64,000 nucleotides of DNA, from assembly GCF_016864375.1 (NCBI RefSeq), contig NZ_CP069355.1:186001-250000 (forward strand), read 5' to 3'. Shown here one piece after another: positions 25,931-36,241 of this stretch. The notes under the pieces are model-generated. The model saw only the letters and a program-made list of their open reading frames with translations, had not been told where the DNA came from and did no database searches. Numbering within the stretch: the stretch's first letter is position 1; the number at the start of each line of letters is the position of its first letter. The position numbers and the translations under genes are program-made. The stretch is from Microvirga sp. VF16. GTDB taxonomy: Bacteria; Pseudomonadota; Alphaproteobacteria; Rhizobiales; Beijerinckiaceae.

Positions 25931-26740
25931 CTAGAACGTTGGTGGCGTATTGATCCACAGTAGCACCGTTTCACCGTCATGCCGGTTGCGCCACGAATGA
26001 TAGCGGGAGCTTTCGAAATAGAGCGAGTCGCCAGGACCGAGATCGAATAACTGATCGGGCTCGAGGAAAATTTCCAGACGACCTGATAGAACATGCATGA
26101 ACTCTTCACCCTCATGGCGATAGGCTCCCTCGCTGGTGGCGCCAGGCGCCAGCACGAAGCGGTGGCAATCCATCATTCTCGGACCTTCTGCCAACAATTG
26201 GACGGTTACGCCGGGCGAAGTATTGGGCCAACTGTGCCATTCCCCGGAGCGCACGACGGTGGTCGCGCCTTCGGTCTCTTCGCCGGACAGCCGCGAAACC
26301 GTGGTGCCGTAATATTTGGCGAGGTCGTGCAGTGTTTTGAAGCTAACACCGTGGGATGTACGCTCGAGCGTCGATAGCGTCGACGAGGCAACGCCTACGT
26401 TCCTGGCAACCTGTTCCAGCGTTTTGCCAGCCGCGTTGCGAAGACTGCGAAGCCTGCGGCCGATACTCGATGCGGCGCTGGTTTCGGGGTTATCGGCTGA
26501 ATGGTCCTCGCTTTCTAGGGCCTCGCGAATGGCTGCCGGATTGAGCCCACGCTCGACGCGGTACCAGGAAATCCTCTTCAGGCGGGCTATATCATCAGCG
26601 CTATATTGCCGGTGGCCAGTTGCTGAACGGTCGGGCACCAGCAATCCCTGGCTTTCCCAGAGCCTGACGGTGGAGGGAGAGATGCCTGCCAGCCGTGCCG
26701 CTTCAGCTACCTTATAGCGCACCTGGCTTTTAGTGTTCAT
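25931..26740 (-). CDS. MerR-XRE-cupin fusion transcriptional regulator
   Basis: A 269-residue protein with three domains. A MerR-type winged helix (about 5-70) has YKVAEAARLAGISPSTVRLW, then ESQGLLVPDRSATGHRQYS. A second, XRE-type helix-turn-helix (about 88-145) has LRSLRNAAGKTLEQVARNVG, then VASSTLSTLERTSHGVS. The C-terminus is a cupin (about 185-262) with YRHEGEEFMHVLSGRLEIFL, then LGPGDSLYFES and HSWRN, which may bind a metal and a small ligand. Start ATG 26740; an in-frame TTG at 26788 is possible. It is divergent from aapJ, and a 20-base dyad lies between them, so it probably controls the aap operon in response to an amino acid or related signal. Confidence 0.85.
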   Translation of the reverse strand: MNTKSQVRYKVAEAARLAGISPSTVRLWESQGLLVPDRSATGHRQYSADDIARLKRISWYRVERGLNPAAIREALESEDHSADNPETSAASSIGRRLRSLRNAAGKTLEQVARNVGVASSTLSTLERTSHGVSFKTLHDLAKYYGTTVSRLSGEETEGATTVVRSGEWHSWPNTSPGVTVQLLAEGPRMMDCHRFVLAPGATSEGAYRHEGEEFMHVLSGRLEIFLEPDQLFDLGPGDSLYFESSRYHSWRNRHDGETVLLWINTPPTF

Positions 26741-26874
26741 TTGCGAATAAATTCCCTGCTTCCGAAGTACCTGCTCAACTCGGCGCAACAGTATCCCCTA
26801 GCATGAGCACATGTCAAAAGGCCGACTCCGGTAAGCCGAAAAGCCGCTTGCAGTCTTTCAGAAAATATGTAGGG

Positions 26875-26894
26875 TTTTTTGTAATAACAAAAAA
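26875..26894. promoter_or_regulatory. Candidate MerR-type operator, perfect 8-base dyad with 4-base spacer
   Basis: Arms TTTTTTGT and ACAAAAAA flank AATA. It lies between the fusion regulator (start 26740) and aapJ (start 26976). MerR proteins typically bind dyads of about 18-20 bases placed between the -35 and -10 boxes, so length and position fit. Confidence 0.45.
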
Positions 26895-26902
26895 GCGAGA
26901 AC

Positions 26903-26932
26903 TGCGGTGCATATTTGCTTCGACGCACCGCA
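26903..26932 (+). promoter_or_regulatory. Hairpin in the aapJ leader
   Basis: TGCGGTGC and GCACCGCA form a perfect 8-base-pair stem with a 14-base loop, 43 bases before the aapJ start. It has no T-run after it, so it is not a simple terminator; it may be an mRNA leader structure or another operator. Confidence 0.4.
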
Positions 26933-26975
26933 TGACTTCACCCCGACATTTACCAACCGAGAGCGGGAACGGAAG

Positions 26976-28004
26976 ATGAGCCCTAAATTTCTCAAAGCTG
27001 TATTATGCGTGGCTGGTGTCACCATGGTGGCTGGCGCTGCCCATGCCGGAGCTATCCTGGACGGCATCAAATCGAGAGGTGAAATCAGATGCGGTGTCGG
27101 CGGCACATCACTTGCTTTTTCGCGCGTCGACGGAAAGGGCGAATGGCACGGCCTCGACGTAGACTATTGCAAGGCGCTGAACGCGGCTGTCTTCGGCGAT
27201 CCGACCAAGCTCAAATTCAAGCCCGTCTCCCTCGAGCAGAGATTCATTGCGTTGAGGAATGGCGAGTTCGACGTGCTGGCACGCGACTCCGGGCTTTTTC
27301 TGACCCGCGACACTACGCTTGGCGTGTCGGTCGTTTTCCCGAACTTCTACACTCCGACTGGCTTCACCGTGCTCGGCGATACCAACATCAAATCGCCCGA
27401 CCAGCTCAACGGCGCCACCTTTTGTCAGTCGCGCGGCGACGGCAACGCTGAAATTCTGGCGACCTATATGAAGCAGAGGGGGTTCAAATATAAGATCGTG
27501 CAGCATGAGCGGTTGGAGGAAGGCTTTAAGGCGCTGGAAGCGGGGCGGTGCGACGCAATGCTGGCATCGCTGGCTGACATCGCCGGCATCAAGACGACGC
27601 TGTCCAAAAATCCCGACAATATCGTTTTCCTGAAAGAGGTCCTGGGCAGCATTCCCTACAGCCCCTACGTCGCGAAGGGCGACGACGAATGGCTAGCCAT
27701 CGCGCGTTGGGTGCTGATCGGACTCATACGCGCTGAAGAACTTGGCATCACAAAGGACAATGTAGAGCAACTCGCCGCCTCATCGGAAAACCTCAAGATC
27801 CGCGAGTTCCTTGGCGTCGACGGCAAGCTCGGCGAGAAGCTCGGTCTGCCTCGAGATTTCATGCGCAAGGCGATCGCTGCGACCGGGAACTACGGTGAGA
27901 TCTATGAGCGTAATCTTGGTGCCAAAAGTGGCATCAATCTTCCGCGAGGCCAGAACGAACTCGCTGCAAAAGGCGGGCTCATGTACGCTTGGCCATTTCA
28001 GTAA
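26976..28004 (+). CDS. aapJ: General L-amino acid ABC transporter, periplasmic binding protein
   Basis: Binding protein of the broad-range amino-acid importer AapJQMP/BztABCD, 342 residues, longer than ordinary family 3 proteins as expected for AapJ. A Sec signal peptide ends near AHA|GA. Landmarks are IKSRGEIRCGVGGTSLAFSR, GLDVDYCKALNAAVFGD, RFIALRNGEFDVLARDSGLF and the C-terminal NQNL-type region reading GQNELAAKGGLMYAWPFQ. Start ATG 26976 has GGAA upstream. It opens an operon with aapQ, aapM and aapP on the same strand. Confidence 0.93.
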   Translation: MSPKFLKAVLCVAGVTMVAGAAHAGAILDGIKSRGEIRCGVGGTSLAFSRVDGKGEWHGLDVDYCKALNAAVFGDPTKLKFKPVSLEQRFIALRNGEFDVLARDSGLFLTRDTTLGVSVVFPNFYTPTGFTVLGDTNIKSPDQLNGATFCQSRGDGNAEILATYMKQRGFKYKIVQHERLEEGFKALEAGRCDAMLASLADIAGIKTTLSKNPDNIVFLKEVLGSIPYSPYVAKGDDEWLAIARWVLIGLIRAEELGITKDNVEQLAASSENLKIREFLGVDGKLGEKLGLPRDFMRKAIAATGNYGEIYERNLGAKSGINLPRGQNELAAKGGLMYAWPFQ

Positions 28005-28071
28005 CATGACGCTCAAGCGGGCGGGACGCGTGTCCCGCCCTTCCAGACTCCATAACGAAAGCATACCGTAG

Positions 28072-29187
28072 ATGCATGCCGCCGCACCGTCTGATGGTTA
28101 TCGCCAGTACTGGCTTTATGCCGGCCTGCCTCTTCTTGCCTGCGCTGCAGTGCTGGCTTCGCAATCAACCGGTGTAGCCCTTGCTCGCTTTGAGCGTATC
28201 GTCAGCTTCTTTGGCGATCCCGCCTTCATAGCGATCGGCGAGACTTTCCTGCCCTATTCGCCGGAAGACAGTATCGCCTATGCCATCCTCGTGGGTATGG
28301 CCAACTCGATCGGCGTGACGATCGCCGGCATCGTACTCTCGACCGTCCTCGGCACGCTGATCGCATTCGGCATCTTGTCTTCCTCGACGCCACTCTCGCT
28401 GATCTGCCGCACCTATGTGCTGGTAATCCGCAGCGTGCCGCTTTTGGTGCAACTCCTGCTCCTCTATGCGCTCACGCAATACCTGCCGCAATTGCGGAAT
28501 GCCGCATCGATCGGCGACGCCGTGCTCATCTCCAATCGCGGTATCATCATTCCCTCGGTAACGGTCGAGGGTTGGGCTTGGCTGCTAATCTGTGCAGGCA
28601 TGGCCGCCGCAATGTTAGGCCGGCGCCTGCTGCACTTGGCTGTCCTGCGCGAGCGGATGCCTCGAGCAGCGGCGTGGGCTCCGATCGCGATATTAGTAGT
28701 AACTTTCGGCATCTCTATTGTCTTGGGCGTCTCGGTGGAAGTACCCGTGCGGGCTGGCTTCGGCTATCGTGGCGGATTCAGCCTGTCGCCAGAGATGGCC
28801 TCGCTCATCTTCGGCTTAACAATCTACTTTGCTGCCTACATCGCCGAGATCGTTCGGGGCGGTATCATCGCGGTGCCCCGCGGGCAGTGGGAGGGGGCAG
28901 CGTCCCTTGGCCTACCGAAGCTTCACACAACACTGTTCGTTATCACGCCTCAGGCAGTGCGGTTAATTCTGCCGCCGCTGATCAGCCAATTCCTCAACCA
29001 ATTCAAGGCCTCTACCCTGGCTATCGCCATCGGCTTTCCCGACCTTAGCTCCATCGTCAACGCGCTCATCAGCCGTACTGGCCAGGCGCTGCTGCTAGTA
29101 CTCGTGATGATGCTGATCTACTCGGCAATCAGCCTGCTCATCTCTTTCTCAGTTCAGAGATTAGAAGCGCGCCTTAGGCGCTACTGA
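28072..29187 (+). CDS. aapQ: General L-amino acid ABC transporter permease
   Basis: Inner-membrane permease of the Aap system, 371 residues. Typical of AapQ, it has a long insertion between early transmembrane segments and a C-terminal core with VRGGIIAVPRGQWEGAASLG and FVITPQAVRLILPP, the EAA contact loop. IRSVPLLVQLLLLYAL marks an early membrane segment. It pairs with AapM as a heterodimer. The start ATG follows aapJ by 67 bases; the ribosome-binding site is weak. Confidence 0.9.
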   Translation: MHAAAPSDGYRQYWLYAGLPLLACAAVLASQSTGVALARFERIVSFFGDPAFIAIGETFLPYSPEDSIAYAILVGMANSIGVTIAGIVLSTVLGTLIAFGILSSSTPLSLICRTYVLVIRSVPLLVQLLLLYALTQYLPQLRNAASIGDAVLISNRGIIIPSVTVEGWAWLLICAGMAAAMLGRRLLHLAVLRERMPRAAAWAPIAILVVTFGISIVLGVSVEVPVRAGFGYRGGFSLSPEMASLIFGLTIYFAAYIAEIVRGGIIAVPRGQWEGAASLGLPKLHTTLFVITPQAVRLILPPLISQFLNQFKASTLAIAIGFPDLSSIVNALISRTGQALLLVLVMMLIYSAISLLISFSVQRLEARLRRY

Positions 29188-29228
29188 GACAAAGCTCTTC
29201 TCCCGAAGGAAACCTACGGAGCAAATCC

Positions 29229-30272
29229 TTGACCAAACCGCCCCGTGCTAGGACCCGACTCAGCCCATTCAACCTCGCCTTATCAGCGCTGGCGCTTATC
29301 GTCATCGTGCTGGTGGGTACAAAGCTTGCAAACTGGGCCGTGATCAACGCAGTCTGGGGCAGTGGCGCTGATGCTTCGGAGCGCTGCCGCGACGCCCGCG
29401 GTGTCGGTGCCTGCTGGGCGCTGATCGGCCAGAAATATCGCTTCTTGCTCTTCTCGTCTTATCCCTATGCCGAGCAATGGCGACCGGCAGTCGCCTGCGC
29501 TATCCTTCTCGCGCTGGTGCTTGCGACGACCGTGCGGCGCTTCTGGACGCCGCGCTTGGCACTGGCCTGGGCGGTCGGGGGCGGCTTGTCAGTAGCGTTG
29601 TTGCGCGGAGGTTTCGCAGAGTTGCCGGCGGTAGCAGCGGATCAGTGGGGAGGTCTCGCTATCACCCTGATCCTGGCGCTTTCCGTTGCCGCGTTTTCTC
29701 TGCCTTGGGGCGTCGCGCTGGCGCTTGGCCGCCAGTCGAGCGGGTATCCCATCATCAGCCGCGCCTGCATTGCTTATGTTGAATTCATACGCAGCATCCC
29801 GCTGGTATCACTGTTTTTCATGGGAATTGTGCTCTTCCCGATCCTTATTCCCTCGGAGCTTGGCCTTGGACAGGTCGGACGTGCTCTCATTATCCTGACA
29901 ATCTTCTACGGTGCCTATGTCGCCGAAGCCGTGCGCGGCAATCTTCAGAGTCTCGACGCGGGCCAGGCGGAAGCTGCAATCTCGCTCGGCCTCGGCTACT
30001 GGACGCGAACGCTACTTGTCATCCTTCCGCAGGTGCTTCGCGCCTCTGTACCGGCGCTGGTCGGCACCTTCATCGGGCTTGTCAAGGATACCTCCTTGGT
30101 ATTTCTACTCGGAGTGTTCGACATCCTCAACACCGCCAAGTTAGCGACCGTCGACCCGCTCTGGCAGGCCTATTCCGTTGAGGCGTTGCTGTTTGCCGCC
30201 GCTCTCTACTTTTTCATCTGCGCCTCCATCTCGGCGATCGGCGGCAAGGCCGAGACGCAGCAGGCCCGCTAG
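29229..30272 (+). CDS. aapM: General L-amino acid ABC transporter permease
   Basis: Second permease of the Aap system, 347 residues. It has the family's early periplasmic insertion with ASERCRDARGVGACWALIGQ, the membrane core FIRSIPLVSLFFMGIVLFP, and the EAA loop NLQSLDAGQAEAAISLGLGY. The start is a TTG (29229) with GGAG 7 bases upstream. It follows aapQ by 41 bases. Normally aapP follows within a few bases; here about 590 bases intervene. Confidence 0.9.
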   Translation: MTKPPRARTRLSPFNLALSALALIVIVLVGTKLANWAVINAVWGSGADASERCRDARGVGACWALIGQKYRFLLFSSYPYAEQWRPAVACAILLALVLATTVRRFWTPRLALAWAVGGGLSVALLRGGFAELPAVAADQWGGLAITLILALSVAAFSLPWGVALALGRQSSGYPIISRACIAYVEFIRSIPLVSLFFMGIVLFPILIPSELGLGQVGRALIILTIFYGAYVAEAVRGNLQSLDAGQAEAAISLGLGYWTRTLLVILPQVLRASVPALVGTFIGLVKDTSLVFLLGVFDILNTAKLATVDPLWQAYSVEALLFAAALYFFICASISAIGGKAETQQAR

Positions 30273-30827
30273 ATGCGTCTTAAACCCGCAACCTATAGGA
30301 TGATGACAACTCAGCAGCGACGCATTCTCAGCCGCTGGCTAGAGTACCTTAATCCAGTCATGATCACCGTCTCCTGCCCTTCTAAGGCTCAGAATCCGGA
30401 CAGCACAGAGTGCCGCGTATTCTTGCGGCTCGGCCTTGAAACAACGCTTGCTGCGGCCGCGCTGGCGCAACGGTCACCCGGAAGCGCAGCTGCTCTTCCG
30501 AGTATTCCTGTATCATTCATGACTACTATCGAGGTCGCGAACCTTGTAGCAAGGGCTGTAGCCCAAACCTACGAATTGAGCCGGCCAAAAGGCGCAGACG
30601 GACCGCTAGGTGCAAAATTCGCAGATGCCGGCGCACTCATTATTGGATACACCAAGTCGTTCGGGATGGCCCATTCTTCCAGCAGATTCAACCTGACCTG
30701 CGGCCTCACGTCCACACACGTGGTCGTGCCGCGGTCAGTCGCACTCCATTCCGTGAGCGTTATGGAAAGTTTGGCGACTGCCGGGCATGGGGCTCTCGTG
30801 CTGCCGCGGAGAGCGCTTCGGCACTAG
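30273..30827 (+). CDS. Doubtful hypothetical ORF between aapM and aapP
   Basis: An open frame of 184 codons whose ATG directly follows the aapM stop (TAGATG). It matches no family I know, has no clear ribosome-binding site, and its amino-acid composition is uneven. It may be real, a degenerate remnant inserted in the aap operon, or chance. Confidence 0.25.
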   Translation: MRLKPATYRMMTTQQRRILSRWLEYLNPVMITVSCPSKAQNPDSTECRVFLRLGLETTLAAAALAQRSPGSAAALPSIPVSFMTTIEVANLVARAVAQTYELSRPKGADGPLGAKFADAGALIIGYTKSFGMAHSSSRFNLTCGLTSTHVVVPRSVALHSVSVMESLATAGHGALVLPRRALRH

Positions 30828-30858
30828 TGTTTTGCATCAGGCGAAAAAGGATGTGGTG

Positions 30859-31662
30859 ATGGCGATTGGGAATGCGTTTAGCGCCGAGAAGATCAGGGTG
30901 AATACAGGCAGGATGAACATCTCTGCGACGGACGTGGCCATCGAGATTGTGGCCATGCACAAATGGTACGGCGACTTCAACGTGTTGAAAGGTATAGATC
31001 TGAAGGTGATGCGGGGCGAGCGTATCGTCATCTGCGGACCTTCCGGTTCAGGCAAGTCAACAATGATCCGTTGCATTAATCGCTTAGAGGAACACCAGAA
31101 GGGGAAGATCATCGTCGACGGCAAAGAACTGACCGGCGATCTCAGGAAGATTGACGAGGTGCGACGTGAGGTCGGCATGGTATTCCAACACTTCAACTTG
31201 TTTCCGCATCTAACCATTCTCCAGAACTGCACACTCGCACCGATCTGGGTGCGCAAGATGCCGGCGAAGCAGGCTGAGGAGACGGCCATGCACTTCCTCG
31301 AGCGCGTTAAGATCCGTGATCAGGCACACAAATATCCGGGTCAGTTGTCCGGCGGTCAGCAGCAGCGCGTGGCGATTGCCCGCTCGCTCTGCATGAACCC
31401 GCGCATAATGCTTTTCGACGAGCCGACATCGGCGCTCGATCCGGAGATGATCAAGGAAGTGCTGGAAACCATGGTCGACTTGGCCGAGGAAGGCATGACC
31501 ATGCTGTGCGTGACCCACGAAATGGGCTTTGCCCGCAGGGTCGCCAACCGCGTCATTTTCATGGACCAAGGCCAGATCGTCGAACAGAACTCGCCAGCGG
31601 AGTTCTTTGATCATCCCAAGCACGAACGTACAAAACTCTTCCTCAGTCAAATTCTCCGATGA
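30859..31662 (+). CDS. aapP: General L-amino acid ABC transporter ATP-binding protein
   Basis: ATPase of the Aap importer, 267 residues from ATG 30859. Walker A GPSGSGKST, Q-loop MVFQHFNLFPH, signature LSGGQQQRVAIARSL, Walker B MLFDEPTSALDP and the H-loop CVTHEMGFA are all present. The N-terminus reads AIEIVAMHKWYGDFNVLKGI, typical of AapP. An alternative ATG at 30913 has no spaced ribosome-binding site. It lies about 590 bases after aapM, so it may need its own promoter. Confidence 0.92.
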   Translation: MAIGNAFSAEKIRVNTGRMNISATDVAIEIVAMHKWYGDFNVLKGIDLKVMRGERIVICGPSGSGKSTMIRCINRLEEHQKGKIIVDGKELTGDLRKIDEVRREVGMVFQHFNLFPHLTILQNCTLAPIWVRKMPAKQAEETAMHFLERVKIRDQAHKYPGQLSGGQQQRVAIARSLCMNPRIMLFDEPTSALDPEMIKEVLETMVDLAEEGMTMLCVTHEMGFARRVANRVIFMDQGQIVEQNSPAEFFDHPKHERTKLFLSQILR

Positions 31663-31679
31663 GAATTGCAGGGCGAACC

Positions 31680-32003
31680 TTCTTCTCATAGTGAAGCTGC
31701 GCCGGCGCAGGAAACGCGAGAGCATCGCCGGAGCCGCCGCTCCGTGTTCCTCCAGCAGCTTTTTGGCGAGTTCAGGCATGATGACAGGCTCTGCCTCGAC
31801 GGCCTGGTTCAAGAGAACCTCATACGCCGCCAGCTTGCCGCCTCCCGAGCGTGGTCTTGCCTAGCCGTCGTGAATGAGGCGGACTGTCGCTGGCGCTGCA
31901 TCAGCTTGATGGCATGGTTGTCGCTCACCTTGAAGTGGCGGACCGCCGCCCGGCATGAACGGCCGGCCTCGACAAAGACCCCAACCTGCAGACGCAGATC
32001 CAT
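31680..32003 (-). pseudogene. IS630-family transposase remnant
   Basis: The minus strand reads MDLRLQVGVFVEAGRSCRAA, then VRHFKVSDNHAIKLMQR, and, after a frameshift, MPELAKKLLEEHGAAAPAML, then SRFLRRRSFT. This is the N-terminal helix-turn-helix region of IS630-type transposases (the usual text includes VSDSSVVRWMQR and ELAAKLLEEHG). The DDE catalytic domain is missing. The remnant ends only about 20 bases from the end of aapP. Confidence 0.75.
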
Positions 32004-32029
32004 GGAGAAGCTCTGGGTTGTGATCCACC

Positions 32030-32555
32030 TCCTGTTCTCAGAAGGGGATCTCACGTCAGTCCGAGCCGGAACCTCTTGAATCCGTTTTGGCGTTCGATGC
32101 TCTTGGCACCGCATCACAATTGTCTCTCCCCCGATGGTGTCTCTGTCTATTGCTCTCGCCCTCGCTGCTTTCGTGATCGGTCTCGATTGAATCTGCGATG
32201 GCCTCATTCCGGCATACTCCGACGAACGCGCGACCGGACGTCTGCGCCACTGTCGAGATACATGATTTCGGGCAATCCGGCTTGGCTAATGATCTTCACG
32301 AAAGCGGTGTAACATAGGGCGGTGTCGATACTTATGAGATGCGCGAGATCATCAGCTTCTTTCGCCACGCAAGCCTCTCCGTTTCAGGACTTCCGTGAAG
32401 ATCTTAGGCGCTTTCGCTTCTGCTGAGCTTTACTTGGGCCGTTTCAGAGAGGGAATTCTCGGAGAGCATCATCCTCAATATCTACGTCATTGATTTCCCG
32501 ATTGACGCCGGGTTCGGCCACACCCGCTGTAGATCAGGCTGTCATTTCCGCTGTT
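32030..32555. other. Non-coding stretch between IS remnant and TetR gene
   Basis: About 520 bases with only short open frames and no recognised feature. Confidence 0.45.
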
Positions 32556-32559
32556 AGCC

Positions 32560-33195
32560 TCATTCTCTTCTGTTAACATTATGGCGAAATATTAGTGCGA
32601 TCTGGCGACCGATCTCTTCCGGACTCATACCACCCTGCCGATACCAGCCACTAACATTGTTGAGTAGCGTTAGAAGCAGAAGGCGATAGACACCGCGGTC
32701 AAGTGACGGATCAAGAGGCAAATCTGCGATCAGTTCACGGAAGTTGACCTCGAAAGCGTCGCGCTTGACGATAAGGCGCTCGCGAATTTCCGGAGGGACC
32801 GAGCCGAAATCACTCATCAAAGGCATCGTCAGAGAGTGCGGATCAAGCTGGATTTCCATCATGGCGATACAGGCGGCCTCTAGCCTCTCCCAAGGAGCTA
32901 CTTTCCCAGCGATGGCAGCACGGAGCCGAGTCTCGGCTACCTGTAAAGCCATGTCGTGAATCCTAACGAACAGCGCCTCCTTCGATTTGATGTAATGATA
33001 GAGTGAACCGCCTAGCAACCCGACCTTTTCACCAATGTCACGTACAGAGGTTGCTGCATATCCTCGCTGTGCAAACAAAGCCGCAGCGGCAGCCAGAATC
33101 TCAAGGTGCCGATCGCTCAAATCGCCACCAACGTGCGCGCCCGCAAGACGCTCCCGTACCGATTGCTCGACCCCTACGGCTTGGTTGTTGCTCAT
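32560..33195 (-). CDS. TetR-family transcriptional regulator
   Basis: A 211-residue regulator. The N-terminal helix-turn-helix (about 28-75) has ILAAAAALFAQRGYAATSVR, then DIGEKVGLLGGSLYHYIKSK, the TetR signature; the rest is a helical ligand domain of the kind often responding to acyl-CoAs. Start ATG 33195 has AGGAGA 4 bases upstream; the frame runs on to 33333 but would cover the repeats described below. It is divergent from the ETF-QO and acyl-CoA genes, so it probably controls them. Confidence 0.88.
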   Translation of the reverse strand: MSNNQAVGVEQSVRERLAGAHVGGDLSDRHLEILAAAAALFAQRGYAATSVRDIGEKVGLLGGSLYHYIKSKEALFVRIHDMALQVAETRLRAAIAGKVAPWERLEAACIAMMEIQLDPHSLTMPLMSDFGSVPPEIRERLIVKRDAFEVNFRELIADLPLDPSLDRGVYRLLLLTLLNNVSGWYRQGGMSPEEIGRQIALIFRHNVNRRE

Positions 33196-33297
33196 CGTGT
33201 CTCCTGGATACCTTTTAGGGGCTAGCGGACTTCCGTAATTCCTTCCGGAACTGAGCCTTACTCTACCCTTGTCTCGTCGGTAAAGTTTGTCATTGCC

Positions 33298-33334
33298 TAT
33301 TGTAACGAACATTTGATATAGGTATTGTAACAAT
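33298..33334. promoter_or_regulatory. Repeated TATTGTAAC boxes, candidate TetR operators
   Basis: TATTGTAAC occurs at 33298-33306 and 33323-33331, 25 bases apart; the second is part of the palindrome ATTGTAACAAT (33324-33334). They lie 40-76 bases before the ETF-QO start and downstream of nothing else, in the divergent gap with the TetR gene. Confidence 0.45.
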
Positions 33335-33373
33335 CATTAGGTACACAGTGCGGGCTGACACAAGGAGGCGTGT

Positions 33374-35035
<1,662 letters not shown>

Positions 35036-35084
35036 AGACAGCACCCCGCTCGAGTGGCGGGAAGCGTGAGCTTAGGAGGATGGT

Positions 35085-35954
35085 ATGCAGCAGATCGGAG
35101 TGGTCGGAGCCGGTCAAATGGGTACGGGTATCTCTCAGATATGCGCGATCTCTGGCTTTGACGTTGTATTGCTTGATCGAGAACCAGAAGTTCTCACTCG
35201 AGCAAGAGCATCAATCGAAAAAGCGTTCGACAAGATGATCGCGAAGAACGCACTTCGCGAGGACGAGCGAGCTGCTGTACTCGCTCGCGTCCGTCTAACG
35301 ACTGATGTCAACAACATGTCATCCTGTGACCTCATCATTGAGGCGGCAACAGAAAACGAACGCGTCAAGCATTCAATTTTCAAGCAGCTCTGCCCGATCA
35401 TGAAGACTGAGGCGATCCTGGCGACCAACACATCGTCGATTCCGATCACACGGCTTGCCGCCGCCACCGACCGGCCGGAACGGTTCATCGGCATTCACTT
35501 CATGAATCCGGTGCCGGTGATGCAGCTCGTCGAGCTGATCCGCGGGATTGTGACTGACGACCCAACGTACGAGGCTGCTAAGGAGTTCATCGCCAAGCTC
35601 GGCAAGACGTCGACGGCCGCCGAGGACTTCCCGGCCTTCATCGTCAATCGTATCCTGCTGCCGATGATCAACGAGGCGATCTACACCCTCTACGAGGGAG
35701 TAGGCTCAGTGGAAGCCATCGACACGGCCATGCGGCTTGGCGCGAACCATCCCATGGGTCCGCTCCAGCTGGCGGATTTCATCGGTCTCGATACCTGCCT
35801 CTCGATCATGCAGGTGCTGCACGAGGGCCTCGCCGATTCCAAATACCGCCCCTGCCCGCTCCTCGTGAAATACGTGGAGGCCGGCTGGCTCGGACGAAAA
35901 ACGAAGCGCGGCTTCTACGATTATCGCGGTGAAAAGCCAGTGCCCACCCGCTAG
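35085..35954 (+). CDS. 3-hydroxyacyl-CoA (3-hydroxybutyryl-CoA) dehydrogenase
   Basis: NAD-dependent oxidation of a 3-hydroxyacyl-CoA to the 3-oxoacyl-CoA, third step of beta-oxidation. The 289-residue protein has the Rossmann motif IGVVGAGQMGTGISQICA, IIEAATENE, the catalytic His in IGIHFMNPVPVMQLVEL, and NRILLPMINEAIY, matching Hbd/PaaH-type enzymes. Start ATG has AGGAGG 5 bases upstream. It follows ETF-QO closely and precedes a large acyl-CoA dehydrogenase, a sensible set for oxidation of a short or branched acyl-CoA. Confidence 0.92.
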   Translation: MQQIGVVGAGQMGTGISQICAISGFDVVLLDREPEVLTRARASIEKAFDKMIAKNALREDERAAVLARVRLTTDVNNMSSCDLIIEAATENERVKHSIFKQLCPIMKTEAILATNTSSIPITRLAAATDRPERFIGIHFMNPVPVMQLVELIRGIVTDDPTYEAAKEFIAKLGKTSTAAEDFPAFIVNRILLPMINEAIYTLYEGVGSVEAIDTAMRLGANHPMGPLQLADFIGLDTCLSIMQVLHEGLADSKYRPCPLLVKYVEAGWLGRKTKRGFYDYRGEKPVPTR

Positions 35955-36241
35955 TGATAGGCAGCGATCGCTCTGCGAACTCGAGCACCGAGTCAAAAGA
36001 GTGATCTTACGAGCACAGCTTCTCATCTCAGCGGCTGCCGGGCTTAGAGCGCATGAAAGTAGGGCATCTATGGGGATGATATCGGGTTCTCTGATGCCGC
36101 TGACTAAAGATCACCTCGTCACACTAGAACTGAAAGCTTTCATCAAACTCCTCGGAACGCCAGCAACTTTCAAATGCGTCCAGCATATGTTCGCGACAGG
36201 ATAGCTGCTGGGCGTCTGACAACTGAGAAGAACCAAAACCA

